A DNA stretch of 64,000 nucleotides from Ischnura elegans (GCF_921293095.1 NW_025791669.1:124001-188000); one strand, 5' to 3'; shown: positions 22,296-33,480, counted from the first letter of the stretch. Program-made: numbers and translations. The notes: generated from the sequence alone by a model not told the origin.

Positions 22296-22672
22296 CCAAA
22301 AAATGGTGGGTGATGGAGGAAAACGGATGTCATATTCGGATTCAGGTGGTCATTTTCTATTAGAATCAGCAGGAATGGTACCAGGGCTCGAGAAAAATTA
22401 TTTTTTCCGTCCAGTGTTACAGTATCGGCCGAAGAACGAAAATGTGTCCCTTTCCATGGGATATTGTCTCCCTTTTCCGACGCAAAGCGACTGATACCCT
22501 TCCCGTATTAGGTTTAATTTCTTTGCGATTTCCCTCCACCTGTTGCAGTAGTTGCACAATAAATGATTTATGCACTCTATTACGGTATCAACTGCCCAGT
22601 CACTTAACGACCAACCCTGGTTTCGACACTTTGCGTCATTTTCAAGGTAATCCAACGTAAACTCTCTCAGTA
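22296..22672. other. No recognised feature
   Basis: Short overlapping open stretches occur on both strands (85 residues on the minus strand, 22655-22398). None resembles a known family. Confidence 0.35.
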
Positions 22673-22674
22673 TA

Positions 22675-23115
22675 CAGTGAGTCCTCGTTCTACATCACCC
22701 CATTTAACGTCATTTTGCAATAATGTCACGAAAATTTTGAGATCGTCATTCGTTTATCGCACATTCGCTTCGCGATAACGTCACGTCTTTTAAATTTCGC
22801 GCGGGAAAAAATGCGAAATGGCAGGCGTTGCAGGTTGTTCGTTTTGTGGGCGGTAATACGGTCAGTCTACACTAAGTGTAAAACGATGTGCATATTGTTA
22901 ATTGCGATTACGGTTTTGGCAAATTTTAGCATCGGAGACGTTTCCACGAAAATGTCCAAGAGAACAATGTTCACAATAATTTTGGTTCCTGCTACTGCGA
23001 CGATGTTTCAGCGATGATGATGCCCAGGCGACGCCCGCCCGCCTCAATTCGCAATTAAAACAATCTCTTCGATTTCATAATCCCAGTTTGCCCGCCCTCG
23101 TTCATTTCCGCAATT
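22675..23115. mobile_element. pogo-like MITE (CAGTGAGTCCTCG family), truncated
   Basis: It begins TA-cagtgagtcctcgttctac at 22673-22694. It shares the sequence gaaattc..gcgataacgtcacg, a gggcggtaatacgg word and gcgacgcccgcccgcc with the copies at 29477-30237 (opposite orientation) and 55976-56745. The far end is not recognisable past about 23115. Confidence 0.7.
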
Positions 23116-23391
23116 TTGATTTATTTTTGATGAAAGCAAATTTAGCGCGCGCTCCAGAGCGAAAAACCCCGCGCGATCTTTTCAGTGTTCACCTCTGGGG
23201 TACCGACGTGACGGCGCGATGCTTGCAAGAAATTCAAACAGGAGCATTTAAAAAATACGTCACTAAAGGATAAACTCCCCTACCTGCCGTTTGATTTTGA
23301 CCCAGGGTTTCAGATGACTGACTCACGCTGAAAACCAAGGCCACTCAGTTCCCCTTGGACTTGCGACCGGTGAAGGGGAGGGGGAGAAGAT

Positions 23392-23474
23392 AAGATGTTT
23401 GTGTAAGAGGCGCACCCCCATTTTCCGCTGCAATGTCTGGGAAAAAAGGTGCGCCTCTTACACGCGCTTATACG
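23392..23474. mobile_element. Small palindromic MITE
   Basis: gtgtaagaggcgcacc (23401-23416) is mirrored by ggtgcgcctcttacac (about 23447-23462), with gcgcttatacggtat beyond. The layout resembles the 147-bp element at 19500. Confidence 0.65.
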
Positions 23475-23536
23475 GTATATTTAGTAAATTAATTAATTTA
23501 TGCATGTGCTCAGGCTCCTGTAATTGATATTTGATA

Positions 23537-23600
23537 TAATAATAATAATATTTTATTGGTCACAGAAAAGATATGAATATACATATTGTGACAGAGCGCA
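23537..23600 (-). mobile_element. LINE-type 3' tail
   Basis: Reading the minus strand, ccaataaaatattattattattat ends the unit, the same form as the LINE tails at 705 and 3983. The sequence upstream of it (23700-24200, minus) has open stretches I do not recognise, so what this tail belongs to is uncertain. It could also be a host poly(A) signal. Confidence 0.4.
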
Positions 23601-24146
23601 TCATCACACCCGTGATTTGGAGGGAGATAATCACGATCGTCTCGAGCATAGGAATACTGGAGTCAAACAAATCATCACTCACTCTTAAACATACAAAATA
23701 TATTTTACCCTCCATGAATTGTTACATTTTTCACAAAACAAAACAAAAATAATAATACTCTAATGAGGATGATATGATTGAAATGATCCCACTTCGCAAC
23801 AAAAACAAAATAATGACGATGATGAGAACGTGATGCTTCCCACCCTCCAAAATAGTACAAGTTACAAAACAAAAAAAAAAATCTAATGTGAATTATTTGG
23901 GCCACTATCAACTTGTATCCTTGGATAAAGTTTTTTTTGAACTTGGCTTTTCTGAGCACTTCTTAAAGTTATTTGAAAGGACGCGATGCACTATGGTCTT
24001 GGAGAAAACAATTTCTCTCTTCTGATTAGGGGAAATGAACGGTCGTCTGACCTTAAACAGATGATATAAGAATCGCGACTGCGACTTTCTTACAGTTTTC
24101 TGTTGAGGCTGGAACAGAGAAATGGTTTGTAGCACAAGAAGGTGAA

Positions 24147-24278
24147 TCAGATGATCCACGGCACCGAGGTAACTCCTCTCGCACTGGGCGTGGGACACTG
24201 CCGTAACTCGTCGGGGCTGATGCCAGCGTTGGCCACCAAAAATACTCCGCTCTCAGCCATGATGGCGATCACGCACAT
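24147..24278 (-). CDS. Candidate small secreted-peptide start, 43 residues
   Basis: ATG at 24278 opens a 43-residue frame. A hydrophobic start (MCVIAIMAESGVFLVANA, then GIS) looks like a signal peptide with an A-x-A cleavage site, followed by PDELRQCPTPS. A TATA-like box (gagtataaatgc, minus strand) lies about 60 bp upstream at 24336-24347. The frame closes at 24147; in a real gene it would probably continue through splicing, but no convincing donor is visible. I do not recognise a family. It could be an exon of a small extracellular protein gene, or chance. Confidence 0.3.
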   Translation of the reverse strand: MCVIAIMAESGVFLVANAGISPDELRQCPTPSARGVTSVPWII

Positions 24279-24335
24279 CAATACTTTCCCCTAAGTCGTC
24301 CAGTCAATTATGCTCACGATGCCTTCCCTTCACGG

Positions 24336-24347
24336 GCATTTATACTC
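24336..24347 (-). promoter_or_regulatory. TATA-like box upstream of the 43-residue frame
   Basis: The minus strand reads gagtataaatgc, inside a GC-richer stretch, about 58 bp before the candidate ATG. Spacing fits a TATA box with a short 5' leader. No other core element is clear. Confidence 0.3.
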
Positions 24348-24834
24348 CTCGGGAGGGGAAAAATCACAGGTGGAATTGTTTGCGGGGAGGGAGGGTGATT
24401 CCACTGGGGCTGGAAATAAGTGGGTCACTAGCTGGTCCTAGATAACTGGGGCCAACACACCGGCCACCACACACCTGACTCATTCACTCTCTCACATACA
24501 CACGTCGCAGGACACTATGTCTGACCCCATGACTAACCCATGCTCGAGTCGTCACGCTAACGTGAGCAAATACGAAAAATGCCCATTTGGCATATAATAA
24601 GAAAAAAAATTACTTTCTGTACGGTACCCTACAATATATAGGACCCGTCAGGAAAACATGAAAAGCAAATCAAAAGAACAAAGAAACTCTCAATATATTA
24701 TAATACATATACTACTAAATTCATTCACACGGCACCTTAAGCGCAAACATACATAAAAATTCAGAGGTAAGGAAAGAAAGGGATAGGAACATATAATGGA
24801 AAAAGGACGAGGACAACGGTGCTGTGGTAGATGG

Positions 24835-25082
24835 TGTTATAGGGAGTTATGGCAGTGGTAATAAGAGTCACACAGCGTTAGTTCAACAAGATATATTCGG
24901 ATATAAACGGATACAACTCAATGGCACATTAGGCGCGAACACACACAGAGAGACCACTAGCGTGCACCGGAAGTGCGCGCGCACACAATCGACAAACATC
25001 CAATACAATCGATAGTATCGAACAATCGATACAGGATCATAGCAGACAGACATTAAGAAACTATTGAGCACACCCTTCAACA
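24835..25082 (-). repeat. Copia 3' LTR
   Basis: 248 bp, TG...CA ends, next to gatgg on its outer side. Confidence 0.9.
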
Positions 25083-25093
25083 CTCCCCTTTGC

Positions 25094-27979
25094 TCATAGT
25101 TGCAGCCCCAATTCTTTAGTGAACTTCTGAGTCTTTATACGGTTTAATCCCTTGGTTAAAATGTCAGCTACATTTTCAGAGCTTGGGATGTGCTCATAAA
25201 ATATTAAACCCTTGGATACACAGTCTTTGACATAAAAGTAACGCACTTGGACATGCTTTGAACTTTCGGCAACAACCTCATCTTTGGACCATGAAATGGC
25301 TCCCAGGTTATCACAAAAAATTTTACATGGTTGAGGACAGTAAAAGGATTGCCCTAATTCCTTCAACAAGGATGATACCCATACAACCTTTTTGTAAAGG
25401 TTCTCTAATTCAGCCTCCATAGCTAATCTCCATTTTCCAGATTCATTTCCCCTTAAGGCATCATTTACAGAAATGGACACACACAGATCTTGAGCCCTAC
25501 AAATCATTGCAATGTTCCCACAACAAGAATGAGTCTTTTCTTTTCGAAGTCTGGAAGACCTCCTAGGAGCAAGTACATTTTCAACTCCCAAGTTAACCCC
25601 ATCGTCAAGTACCCCCTCATGATTTTCATCTCCATTCATCAAGTTCTCCAAGAAAAAATCATCATCTCCTTCCTCATACTCACCATCACTCTGGACTTCA
25701 GGCTCATCCGGGTCAAAGGTCCCTTCATCATCCACATGCCATATCCAATCATTACATCTCCTTGGAATGTGAGTGATTTCACACATCTCTTTACACGGGA
25801 ACACCCTCTCCTCAAAACGTACATGACATGATATAATGACACTCCTACTTTTTGGCAAATAGATTCTGTACCCCTTCACTTCTCTATCATATCCCACAAA
25901 AATACCTTCATCTGCCCTACAGTCAAACTTATTTCCAGTTGGACTCACCAGATACCAGACCTTACAACCAAACACCCGCAATCTAGAAAGCTCCCCTTGG
26001 ATGTCAGCCTTCTCTCCTTTCCATAATTCCAAGGGAATTTTGTTCTCAATTGCAGACGATGGACACAAATTTCTGATATGACATGCTGAACTTATTGCTT
26101 CAGCCCACAAGAAAACAGGAAGCCCTGCTTGAATAAGCAAACACCTTGCCATTTCCACTAGTGTTCTATTGGCACGTTCAGACACACCATTTTGCTCGGG
26201 GTTTCTAGGCACACTTTTCCGATGCAGAATACCCTCAGCCTTCAAATAATTCTCAAACTCAACACTTGTGTATTCGCCACCATTGTCTGATTGAAAAACA
26301 CTTATTTTCACCTGATGCTGAGCCTCAACCTCTCTCTGGTATTCTCTAAAGCATTTAAATACTTCACTTTTTTTCTTGATTATCCTGACATTTGTGAATC
26401 GAGAGAAATCATCAATGAAAGTCACAAAATAATGACCTCCCCCCAACGATTGACACTGTGCCCTGCCACTTACGTCACTGTGGACAATTTCTAAAGGGCG
26501 TTCACAATTGTGATGAGCAACTTTCGGAAATGGCAACTTAGTCATTTTACCCTTCACACAGACTTCACATAATTCATCGTCCCTTTTGGAATCCTCTTTC
26601 TTGAGATCAAGACCTGGGATTCTGTTCATAGCACCTTCATGGAGATGTCCTAATCTCTCGTGCCACAACGTACTCTTGAAGGCTTTGGCCTGAAATACTT
26701 CGATTTCTGTACCACCATTGCACTCATCGTTGACAGAAACATTTGCGACGTAGCTCTCATCTGGCTCAGTCTCTAAATAATATACACCATTTTCCACTAA
26801 GGCATTGAACAACACATCACCGTCATCATGCTCTCCAATAGCTTCATTTAATCTGAACACGGTCTGTACACCTTTCTTCGCCAGCTGTCTGACAGACACA
26901 AGATTCACGTCCAACTCAGGTACCCACAGAGCATTTGATAGTGACAAGGTCCAGCCCCCACAAGAGTTTGCTAACTTGATGACAATAGTTCCCTTCCCCT
27001 TCACGGCCAGACGTCCCTTTCCAATCTTTACTTCTCCGGTGGCAGGTTGGAAATCGAAAAATCGGTGACGGTCTGGCGTCATGTGGTTCGAAGCACATGA
27101 ATCTAGGTAACTAACACACTTTCTTTGGGAGCAAGCCAAAGCAAACGCCGATATGAGTCCTTTAAACTTCGGCTTGTCCCCTCCTTTCTCGTGTCTCTCC
27201 CGTGACTCCTCGCCTTTTCCTTTTCTTTCCTCCGACTTGTCTCCCCTCGGCGCACCACACTGGTAAGAAATGTGGCCCCACTTACCACACTTATAGCATT
27301 TCTGATCAGCAGTGCTCCTCTGCTTTCCGTTGTTGGCTGCTCTCGTCCTGCTGAACTTCCGCGCTGCCAACGCACTGCCATGCTCAGAGGACTCCGCAGC
27401 ATTAATCCTTCTCTCCTCAAGCAGAAGGTCTGACTTCACCGCCCTCGACGTCAGGCTCTCATTGATCTTTGTTATTCTCACATACGTAGAATACTGTGGA
27501 TCCTTCACGAGTCCCGCCAATATAAAGGAGGCCACAACGTGGTCTTGGAATACGATGCCGTTTTTGGTTAATTTACCGCAGAGCTCCTGTATCCTCCCAG
27601 TGTACGCTGAGATGTCCATCGCCTCTGTCTTCTCAATGCTACCCAGCTCTCGGAGACACATAGCTATATCCATGGATGTAGCCCTCCCATGAATCTCTTC
27701 TAAGGTGTCCCAACACTCCTTGGCTGACCTCAAATGGCTGATGTCTGTGAGATACTCCGGGCGCACATGCCGGAAAATGTATGCGCGAGCCTTGTTGTCC
27801 TTGCGCATATTTTCTGGTCTCTTCAACTCGTCTGCACTCAGCCCCGGGTTGATTGCGTCCCAGCAGTTCAGAAAAATCATCGACGCCTCCGACATGGTCC
27901 TCCAATATTCGTAATTATCCTTGCTCAGGATTGGATTCATTTGCCTATCCGAATCCAGCAACTCATCTTGATCCGCCAT
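25094..27979 (-). pseudogene. Copia polyprotein remnant, 961 residues
   Basis: The frame is open from the ATG at 27979 to 25094. Parts in order: a gag-like N-terminal domain (NPILSKDNYEYWR), a CCHC zinc knuckle near residue 230 (CYKCGKWGHISYQC) and a protease block near 290 (LDSCASNHM). Then come a pre-integrase zinc region near 440 (WHERLGHLH), an integrase core near 520-600 (FIDDFSRF, FQSDNGGEY, EQNGVSERANR) and an RNase H-like C-terminal end (IFCDNLGAI, HVQVRYFYVKD, ADILTKGL). Order and motifs identify Copia/Ty1. It is treated as a fossil of a once active element; see the parent entry for its state. Confidence 0.9.
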
Positions 27980-28060
27980 GGTCTCGCCTTTTCTATTATG
28001 TCCAATTTACCGAATCACTAACGTCTATCACCACACAGCACGATCCCTGGGCCCATAACC

Positions 28061-28308
28061 TGTTATAGGGAGTTATGGCAGTGGTAATAAGAGTCACACA
28101 GCGTTAGTTCAACAAGATATATTCGGATATAAACGGATACAACTCAATGGCACATTAGGCGCGAACACACACAGAGAGACCACTAGCGTGCACCGGAAGT
28201 GCGCGTGCACACAATCGACAAACATCCAATACAATCGATAGTATCGAACAATCGATACAGGATCATAGCAGACAGACATTAAGAAACTATTGAGCACACC
28301 CTTCAACA
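28061..28308 (-). repeat. Copia 5' LTR
   Basis: 248 bp, one visible difference from its partner (t for c near 28207). The primer-binding site lies just inside. Confidence 0.9.
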
Positions 28309-28354
28309 GATGGAAAAAGCTAGAAATCAGAGGGTTAAAATGCGGCCTGACTGG

Positions 28355-28765
28355 GACTCGATATATATATTACATTAATTGCGAGGCATCCTCAAAGAAT
28401 TCATCAATTGAATAGTAGCAATGATCGAAAAGATATTTTTTAAATTTTGTTTTAAAAAAGCCAGGTCTGATTTCGTCTTTGATTGATTTAGGTAATTTAT
28501 TATAAATTTTAATACTCATATCGATAGGCCCTCTACTGAAGAGAGAACGATTTTGTTGCCTCACTGCGAGCTCATTTCTACTTCTTGTATGATAATCATG
28601 AATATCGTTATTCATGGTAAGGCACAACTTTCGTTTAAATTCTCTAACTAACATCACAGCATAATAAATATATATGTGCAAGGAAGGGGAAGGATCTGTA
28701 ACCTTTTGAAAAGATTACGGCAGCTAGCTTGTTTGTTAGCTTTGCATAATATTCTTACCGACCAT
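28355..28765 (-). mobile_element. LINE relic, ORF2 C-terminal end
   Basis: The minus strand reads WSVRILCKANKQASCRNLFK, LQILPLPCTYIY, then YHTRSRNELAVRQQN and KIYNKLPKSIKDE, YYSIDEFF. These are the standard closing motifs of the LINE lineage that dominates this window. The 5' end is cut at about 28765 (the part before about 28681 is in another frame). Confidence 0.8.
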
Positions 28766-28769
28766 TCCA

Positions 28770-29158
28770 TATCCTTATGTGTCCCTGACAAGGTTCTTAG
28801 CGTATGTTCATAGTATGTACTTAATTCCTACTCACCCCAGAACAAGGCTTGGAGAGTGGTGCCACGAGGTGGCTAGTCAAAACACTACGCAGAGGAATTT
28901 TCAAATGGTCTGGATTTTGAGTTTTCCGGGTTTGAGGTCCTCAACTGTAGTTACTTTTTGAAATTGTAACGAGTACTTGTAACTGATTACTAATTTTTGA
29001 AAAATAACTGCAACTGAAACCGGTAACTTCTTTTTATGGCATCCAATCTACCTCTTCTTATAAACCAGCCTCCCTCATCACATTTGAGAACGAGGAGAAA
29101 ATGGCGAACGATCCTATTCTTAAGCTTATGAGTGCATTGATGAGAATATTTTATTTCA
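28770..29158. other. No recognised feature
   Basis: AT-rich sequence. A strand-specific T-rich stretch ending tattttatttcag at 29159 serves as a possible splice acceptor for the next entry. Confidence 0.4.
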
Positions 29159-29159
29159 G

Positions 29160-29445
29160 TGGGGCCCAGGGGCGTCTGAAGCAGCTGGTGGGGAGTGCAG
29201 CGCAGGGGCAGCGATGTGGGACAGCCCTTCCTGGGGCGGGGTGCATGGTCCAGGGGCAGCGCATACGACAGGAGCACCACCAACAGCATCCAGAACTTCG
29301 TGATCAGCAAGATGCGAGACCGCCCCCCAGGTATGAAGACGCACCGCCTGAACAGCCCCCGCCCTATGAGCAAGCCTTGGCCCCGACGCCTGCGCCGCTC
29401 TGGCGGACGACTGGAGAAGCACCTCCGTATGACGACAGCACACAG
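29160..29445 (+). CDS. Candidate host exon with three PPxY-type motifs
   Basis: A GC-rich block sits in AT-rich surroundings, between an acceptor-like tattttatttcag and a donor-like cacag/gtgggt. The 286 nt are open in one frame that includes GAQGRLKQLVGSAAQ and, near the end, RPPPRYEDAPP, EQPPPYEQA and GEAPPYDDS. PPPY and PPY are WW-domain binding motifs found in membrane adaptors and arrestin-like proteins. The compositional step, flanking splice signals and repeated PY motifs argue for a real coding exon. Two other frames are also open over much of it, so the frame is not certain, and I cannot name the gene. Flanking exons are not visible. Confidence 0.4.
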
Positions 29446-29476
29446 GTGGGTGTGGGTCTAATAGGACTCATAATTG

Positions 29477-30237
29477 GCTCCTAGACCTCACAATTCCTAT
29501 GCGAAAAAATTTTGGCATATCATATCTGGGGCATTTTTTACGATGGGAATGCCAAACTATGGCATAAATACAAGTTCCTGTCTTCATCGACGACAATAGC
29601 AGCAGTGACGTAAATCCTTCTCCATTTTTGCATCTTCCCGCATTTGCTTTTCGGCTTCGCTTTAGTGTGGTCCAATGAATGCTACCAGACGCTACAGACC
29701 GGGGATCCGGTGCTCCGGTCCATAGGCCCTACCCTCGCTACGAGAATTTCTTTTCGGACCGGTAAGGAGCGAAATCAAAATGGCGGAAATGAGCGAGGGC
29801 GGGCAAACTGGGATTATGAAATCGAAGAGATGGTTTTAATTGCGAACTGAGGCGGGCGGGCGTCGCCTGGGCATCATCATCGCTGAAACATCGTCGCAGT
29901 AACAGGAACCAAAATTATTGTGAACATTGTTCTCTTGGACATTGTCGTGGAAATGTGTCTGATGCTAAAATTTGCCAAAACCGTAATCGCAATTAACTAT
30001 ATACACACCGTTTAACACTTTGAATAGACTGACCGTATTACCGCCCACGAAACAAACAACCTGTAATGCCGGCCACTTCGCCTTTTTTCTCGCGCGAAAT
30101 TTAAAATACGTGACGTTATCGCGAAGCGAAGGGACGATAAACAAATCACGGTCGTAAAATTTTCGTGACGTTATCGCAAAATGACGTTATCGCAAAATGA
30201 CGTTAAACGGGGTGACGTAGAACGAGGACTCACTGTA
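29477..30237. mobile_element. pogo-like MITE, CAGTGAGTCCTCG family
   Basis: The right end is gaacgaggactcactg at 30222-30237, followed by TA. Inner sequence matches 56085-56745 (ggctcctagacctcacaatt, gtcttcatcgacgacaatag) and the inverse of 22675-23115. The left terminal repeat is missing or diverged. The stretch around 29680-29760 (GC-rich, palindromic accggggatccggtgctccggt) is specific to this copy. Confidence 0.75.
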
Positions 30238-30601
30238 TACTAGCGATGAAATTAAATTTTTTCGTTTCAGAATACTATTTTTTATATTTTCCTCCTTTGA
30301 TTTACCCTTATTATTCAAAAATGTTCCTATTCTTGCCCTATTTTGAAAGCTCTTGTTGTTATATTATCTAAAAGAGGATAGGACTTTCCTTTAATAGGGC
30401 TAAGTAAAAGACATTCATTCAGCGTCGCCCGAGGCTGTGAAAAATATTTTTCAATAAATTGTTATAATTCTTAAAAATGATACTAAATTAAACTAAACTC
30501 GCTGATTTATTAAACAAATTAATAGATTAATAAACTTATGTTGTATTATAAACATTCTTTAGTCTTCTTTCTATCATTTCAACGTTTGTTCATGCCCATA
30601 T

Positions 30602-30690
30602 ACAGGATAGTTTGCCTAATTGGGGCAGCCGCTTCATTGGGGCAAAGTGCACAAGTCCCGATATGTCCCAATTAACCGGAATCTACTGTA
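30602..30690. mobile_element. Very small pogo-like MITE
   Basis: caggatagtttgcctaattg on the left mirrors cagtagattccggttaattg on the other strand at the right, about 89 bp in all, with TA on both sides. Cores share ttggg(g/a)ca. Confidence 0.6.
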
Positions 30691-30939
30691 TAACAAAAAA
30701 AATAATCCCGCACTATCCTGGAAGGACAAACTTCATCTGGTTTCTTAAGTGAATGTAGCATCTCTTACTCAAATATCGAATTGAAAATGCCCTTCCGATC
30801 TCTTCCGAGGTCCAGCATTTCACTTGCTTCTTGTCCTAGAGGAAGAGGGAAATCTGGCCTTCAGTGAAGATTTTCGAAAGGACTTCCTTCTCTCTGTACT
30901 CCACCAATGCCTCTCTCTCATCAACCTCCCTCTGATGAG

Positions 30940-31215
30940 CTTTTATAATATTAATAATAAGTTTATTAGTCCAGCAATCAAGTACATGATATAGGACAGG
31001 TCAGACATGTTACAGTTTAACTAACAAAATTACAAGAATCTGATTCCTATTCTCCAACTCCTCCAAGCAGTCCATCCTTCTTCCCTTTTTCGTATCCTTC
31101 TCGAGCTTTTCGGCGTCTTGTGTGGGAGTGTATACCTGAATCAATGATATTTTCTCCTCCATTTCCAGATTCACTTTTTTTATTTGTGAGCTCTCTGGCT
31201 CTCGCTCCATAACTC
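30940..31215 (-). mobile_element. Composite retroelement relic (LINE endonuclease piece joined to a Penelope-like word)
   Basis: The minus strand reads EEKISLIQVYTPTQDAEK, like the IVQVYAPT strand of LINE endonucleases. It is followed at once by KKGRRMDCLEELE, identical over about 11 residues to the Penelope-like ORF at 34285-34320. An (ATT)n-like tail (ttataatattaataataag) ends it near 30945. It probably arose by template switching. Confidence 0.45.
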
Positions 31216-31429
31216 TGTCTCTCTATCGACCCTTCATCCTGGGTCGCTCTACTTAAGAGTAAATCATGTGGTAATCATCTCTCAATGTTACGTCTCCAAA
31301 ACCTTTTTTTATTTGTCTCACTTACCTTCAGTTTCATTAATTTGTACCTTTTCATCTCATCTACCATTTCACACTCTTATTCCTGAGAGTGATGTTATGC
31401 TCCATGTGCCGAAAATCGTGTCCTATACT

Positions 31430-31752
31430 GCAATTGCTGCTGGACGTGTATCCGCGATCACGGAGTGCGGTCGCGCACAGCGAGGCTTGGGAAACAGGAA
31501 CACGGTGCTCCCTTGAATGCAGCTAGCGCGCGATCGCATCCATTTTACGAAGGGAATTCTAACGGAAATAATAAGTCCAGTGTATCCTAGCATTAATGCA
31601 GTAATTCCGACAATTTTACGTCGGATTTTTTTATTTTAAAAAGATCGCGGAAATATTTAGCATAAGTGAAAATCATGCACGGATAACCCGCAACCCGGAT
31701 AACCCGCAACCCGGATAAACCGCAACCGGATAATCGGGAGTCTGCTGTAATT
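31430..31752. mobile_element. pogo-like MITE (CAGCAGACTC family), partial
   Basis: The right end reads, on the other strand, cagcagactcccgattatcc, next to TA. The inside (gcatgattttc, gtgcgaccgcac-type words, cgcgcgat) matches 36810-37170 in the opposite orientation. Three ccgcaacccggataa words form a small tandem repeat at 31688-31728. Confidence 0.65.
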
Positions 31753-31756
31753 CCTT

Positions 31757-31916
31757 TGTGACCTAGTGGGGTAATTATGAAGAACACTATCCATGACGAA
31801 ATTATTAAAGTTATTTTTTACATACATAATAGTAAGTAGAATATACACACAAGGAATCGGTAGAATTCGCAATTCCTTGAAGATTGGTCTGCTGGGAGAC
31901 CCATAACCTTTGTTAG
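31757..31916 (-). mobile_element. LINE ORF2 C-terminal fragment
   Basis: The minus strand reads GYGSPSRPIFKELRILPIPC then YILLTIMYVKNN. It is abruptly followed by the MITE at 31917. Confidence 0.7.
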
Positions 31917-32410
31917 CAATAGGGTGGTTTCCTTCATCAAAGAAAACGAAAGGCATTGATTGCGATTCGTTACCCACCATTAGTGTATTCATAATATACA
32001 AATTATTTTGTTTTAGAAATACCGGGTTAGACGAATGGCAATGGTCCATTTTTATCCTCATTTGAAAAGGGCCAGATTGGCGCCCATGCGATGCCACTTC
32101 ACGTGACGTCACAGGGACCTAGTTTCTATATGAGTAGATTGGAGTTTTACATTGTCTGAGGTTACCAATGCATGCATGAGGCACAGAGCTCAGGGAAATA
32201 TCTCTTAATAATCACACATTAAAAATACCTAAGTTCGAAAGTTCCCTTCGTTTGATAGGGAAATAATAATCCTTATTTAAGCCAAGCGCTACCTGCTAGC
32301 AGGGTGCTCTGCTACCTGCTAGCAGCCTGCGTCGTATCAGCGCTCAAAGCCTCGCCCCAAGGTCACCTCACTGGTGGCAGCGGGAACCAGAAAGACGTCA
32401 CACGGAGTTT
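31917..32410. mobile_element. GGGTGGTTTCC-family MITE, truncated
   Basis: It starts caatagggtggtttccttc and matches 34814-35300 at high identity (gacgaatggcaatggtcc, cgtgacgtcacagggaccta, gcctgcgtcgtatcagcgct). The homology ends near gtcacacggag, so the right third and its terminal repeat are missing. Confidence 0.75.
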
Positions 32411-32927
32411 TTCCAGTCCATTCGCTCACTAAGTCGATTCCTGTTAATCCCTCCGGCTCTCTCCATTTGACTCTGAATAATTTGTTTCAATCGAGTGAGT
32501 TATTGGCCCTACCGAGCTAGCCGGTTGGAGGGGCTGCCTCCTGAGCCAACCGGCTGGCATTTTTATCTCGGGGTCGTCTCACCTAGCCTCTGTAAGTTGC
32601 CGGGCGCTCTCGTCCTCGTCATCTGCAGGAGAATAAGGAAAGTCGCGCAGAAAAAAGGAGAAGTCACATGTCGGGGAAAATCACACTTTATTCTGCCTTC
32701 GTTTGCTTACTCCTGTCGACTGCCCCGCAAACTGCCGTCTCCCTCTGGTCAGCATTTTTCTGTTGTTCTCTCAGGTGCGTAGCCGGCTCACGTTCTTAAG
32801 AAAGATCTCTTACCTTACGTGGCCATGCAAGCGCTTCCTGTCGGCGTTGAGTGGTAGGGGAATCGTGGGAGCGAAAGAAAAGGAGTTATAGCTGAGCTGG
32901 TATGGGAAGGGAACTGAGGTAAGGAAG

Positions 32928-33205
32928 ATGGCAGCCGCCTCTTACACCTTCAAAGATTCCTCTTCAACCCACAAGGCAGTGGTTTCTGTCCTGTTTAACC
33001 CCAGTCAGTCGGGTCGCCCCTTCCACCAGTTCAGCCATACTGAAGTCGCCTTCACTGCCGCTGAGGACTTCACCGTAGCCCTGGCAAGGGGCCCTTACAG
33101 GGTGCTATCATCCGGGCCAGATGGACCCAGGTTTTCTTTCGAGGTTGTTTCTCCTCCGACTCATTCCTCCTGTCCCTTGAGAGACAGGGCCCTGGCTTGC
33201 CAAAG
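32928..33205 (+). CDS. Candidate first coding exon, unrecognised protein
   Basis: The ATG at 32928 has a strong start context (gaagATGgcagcc). The frame is open for 92 codons (MAAASYTFKDSS, then FHQFSHTEVAFTAAEDFTVA, then SSGPDGPRFSFEV) and runs into a donor-like caaag/gtatgg. G+C at third positions is high against AT-rich flanks. An AT-rich, intron-like 275 bp follows up to an acceptor-like ggtacag at 33480, where a Penelope-like frame starts in matching phase. This could be a host exon, a gene that took up the retroelement, or the leader of the element itself. I do not recognise the protein. Confidence 0.35.
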
Positions 33206-33480
33206 GTATGGCGGAGTTAAAAAAAAGTGTTCAAAAGTACGAATTCAAAAAAGTACATATTCTGTGATATCATACTCTTGATAAGAGGACCATTGTGATT
33301 ATTGCAACTGCATAATTGATTGCTTATCAAGGATTAGGTGTAATACCAATGCTGGAAAAGCTTGTTTCACCAACCCTTATGCTTGATTGTTTCTGGCTTT
33401 ACTTTGTGAAAATCCATTCTTAATAATAAAACGTTATTGTACTTTTCTACACGATTTAATTATTTATCCAATGCTGGTAC
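33206..33480 (+). other. AT-rich spacer, possible intron
   Basis: Starts gtatgg, ends ccaatgctggtacag. It is AT-rich with no long frame. Joining at these sites keeps the phase (AG|G at the junction). The polypyrimidine tract is weak. Confidence 0.3.

Larger units (their letters stand above)
24835..28308 (-). mobile_element. Copia LTR element, young but broken
   Basis: Two 248-bp LTRs (24835-25082, 28061-28308) begin TGTTATAGGG and end TTCAACA. By eye they differ at one base, so the insertion is young. A 5-bp duplication, gatgg, flanks it (24830-24834 and 28309-28313). The element lies on the minus strand. Next to the upstream LTR the minus strand reads GGTTATGGGCCCAG, the usual Copia primer site matching initiator tRNA-Met. 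A purine run (AAAGGGGAG) precedes the other LTR. At about 3.5 kb it is shorter than a standard Copia, and not all usual pol parts are present. I count about one large break. Confidence 0.9.

Noticed and set aside
24883-25083. Small proteins within the Copia LTRs
   Set aside because: Chance frames in both LTR copies.
29156-29443. Minus-strand 95-residue frame over the PY-motif exon
   Set aside because: Splice-like signals and PPxY motifs favour the plus strand; the open minus frame is expected of GC-rich DNA.
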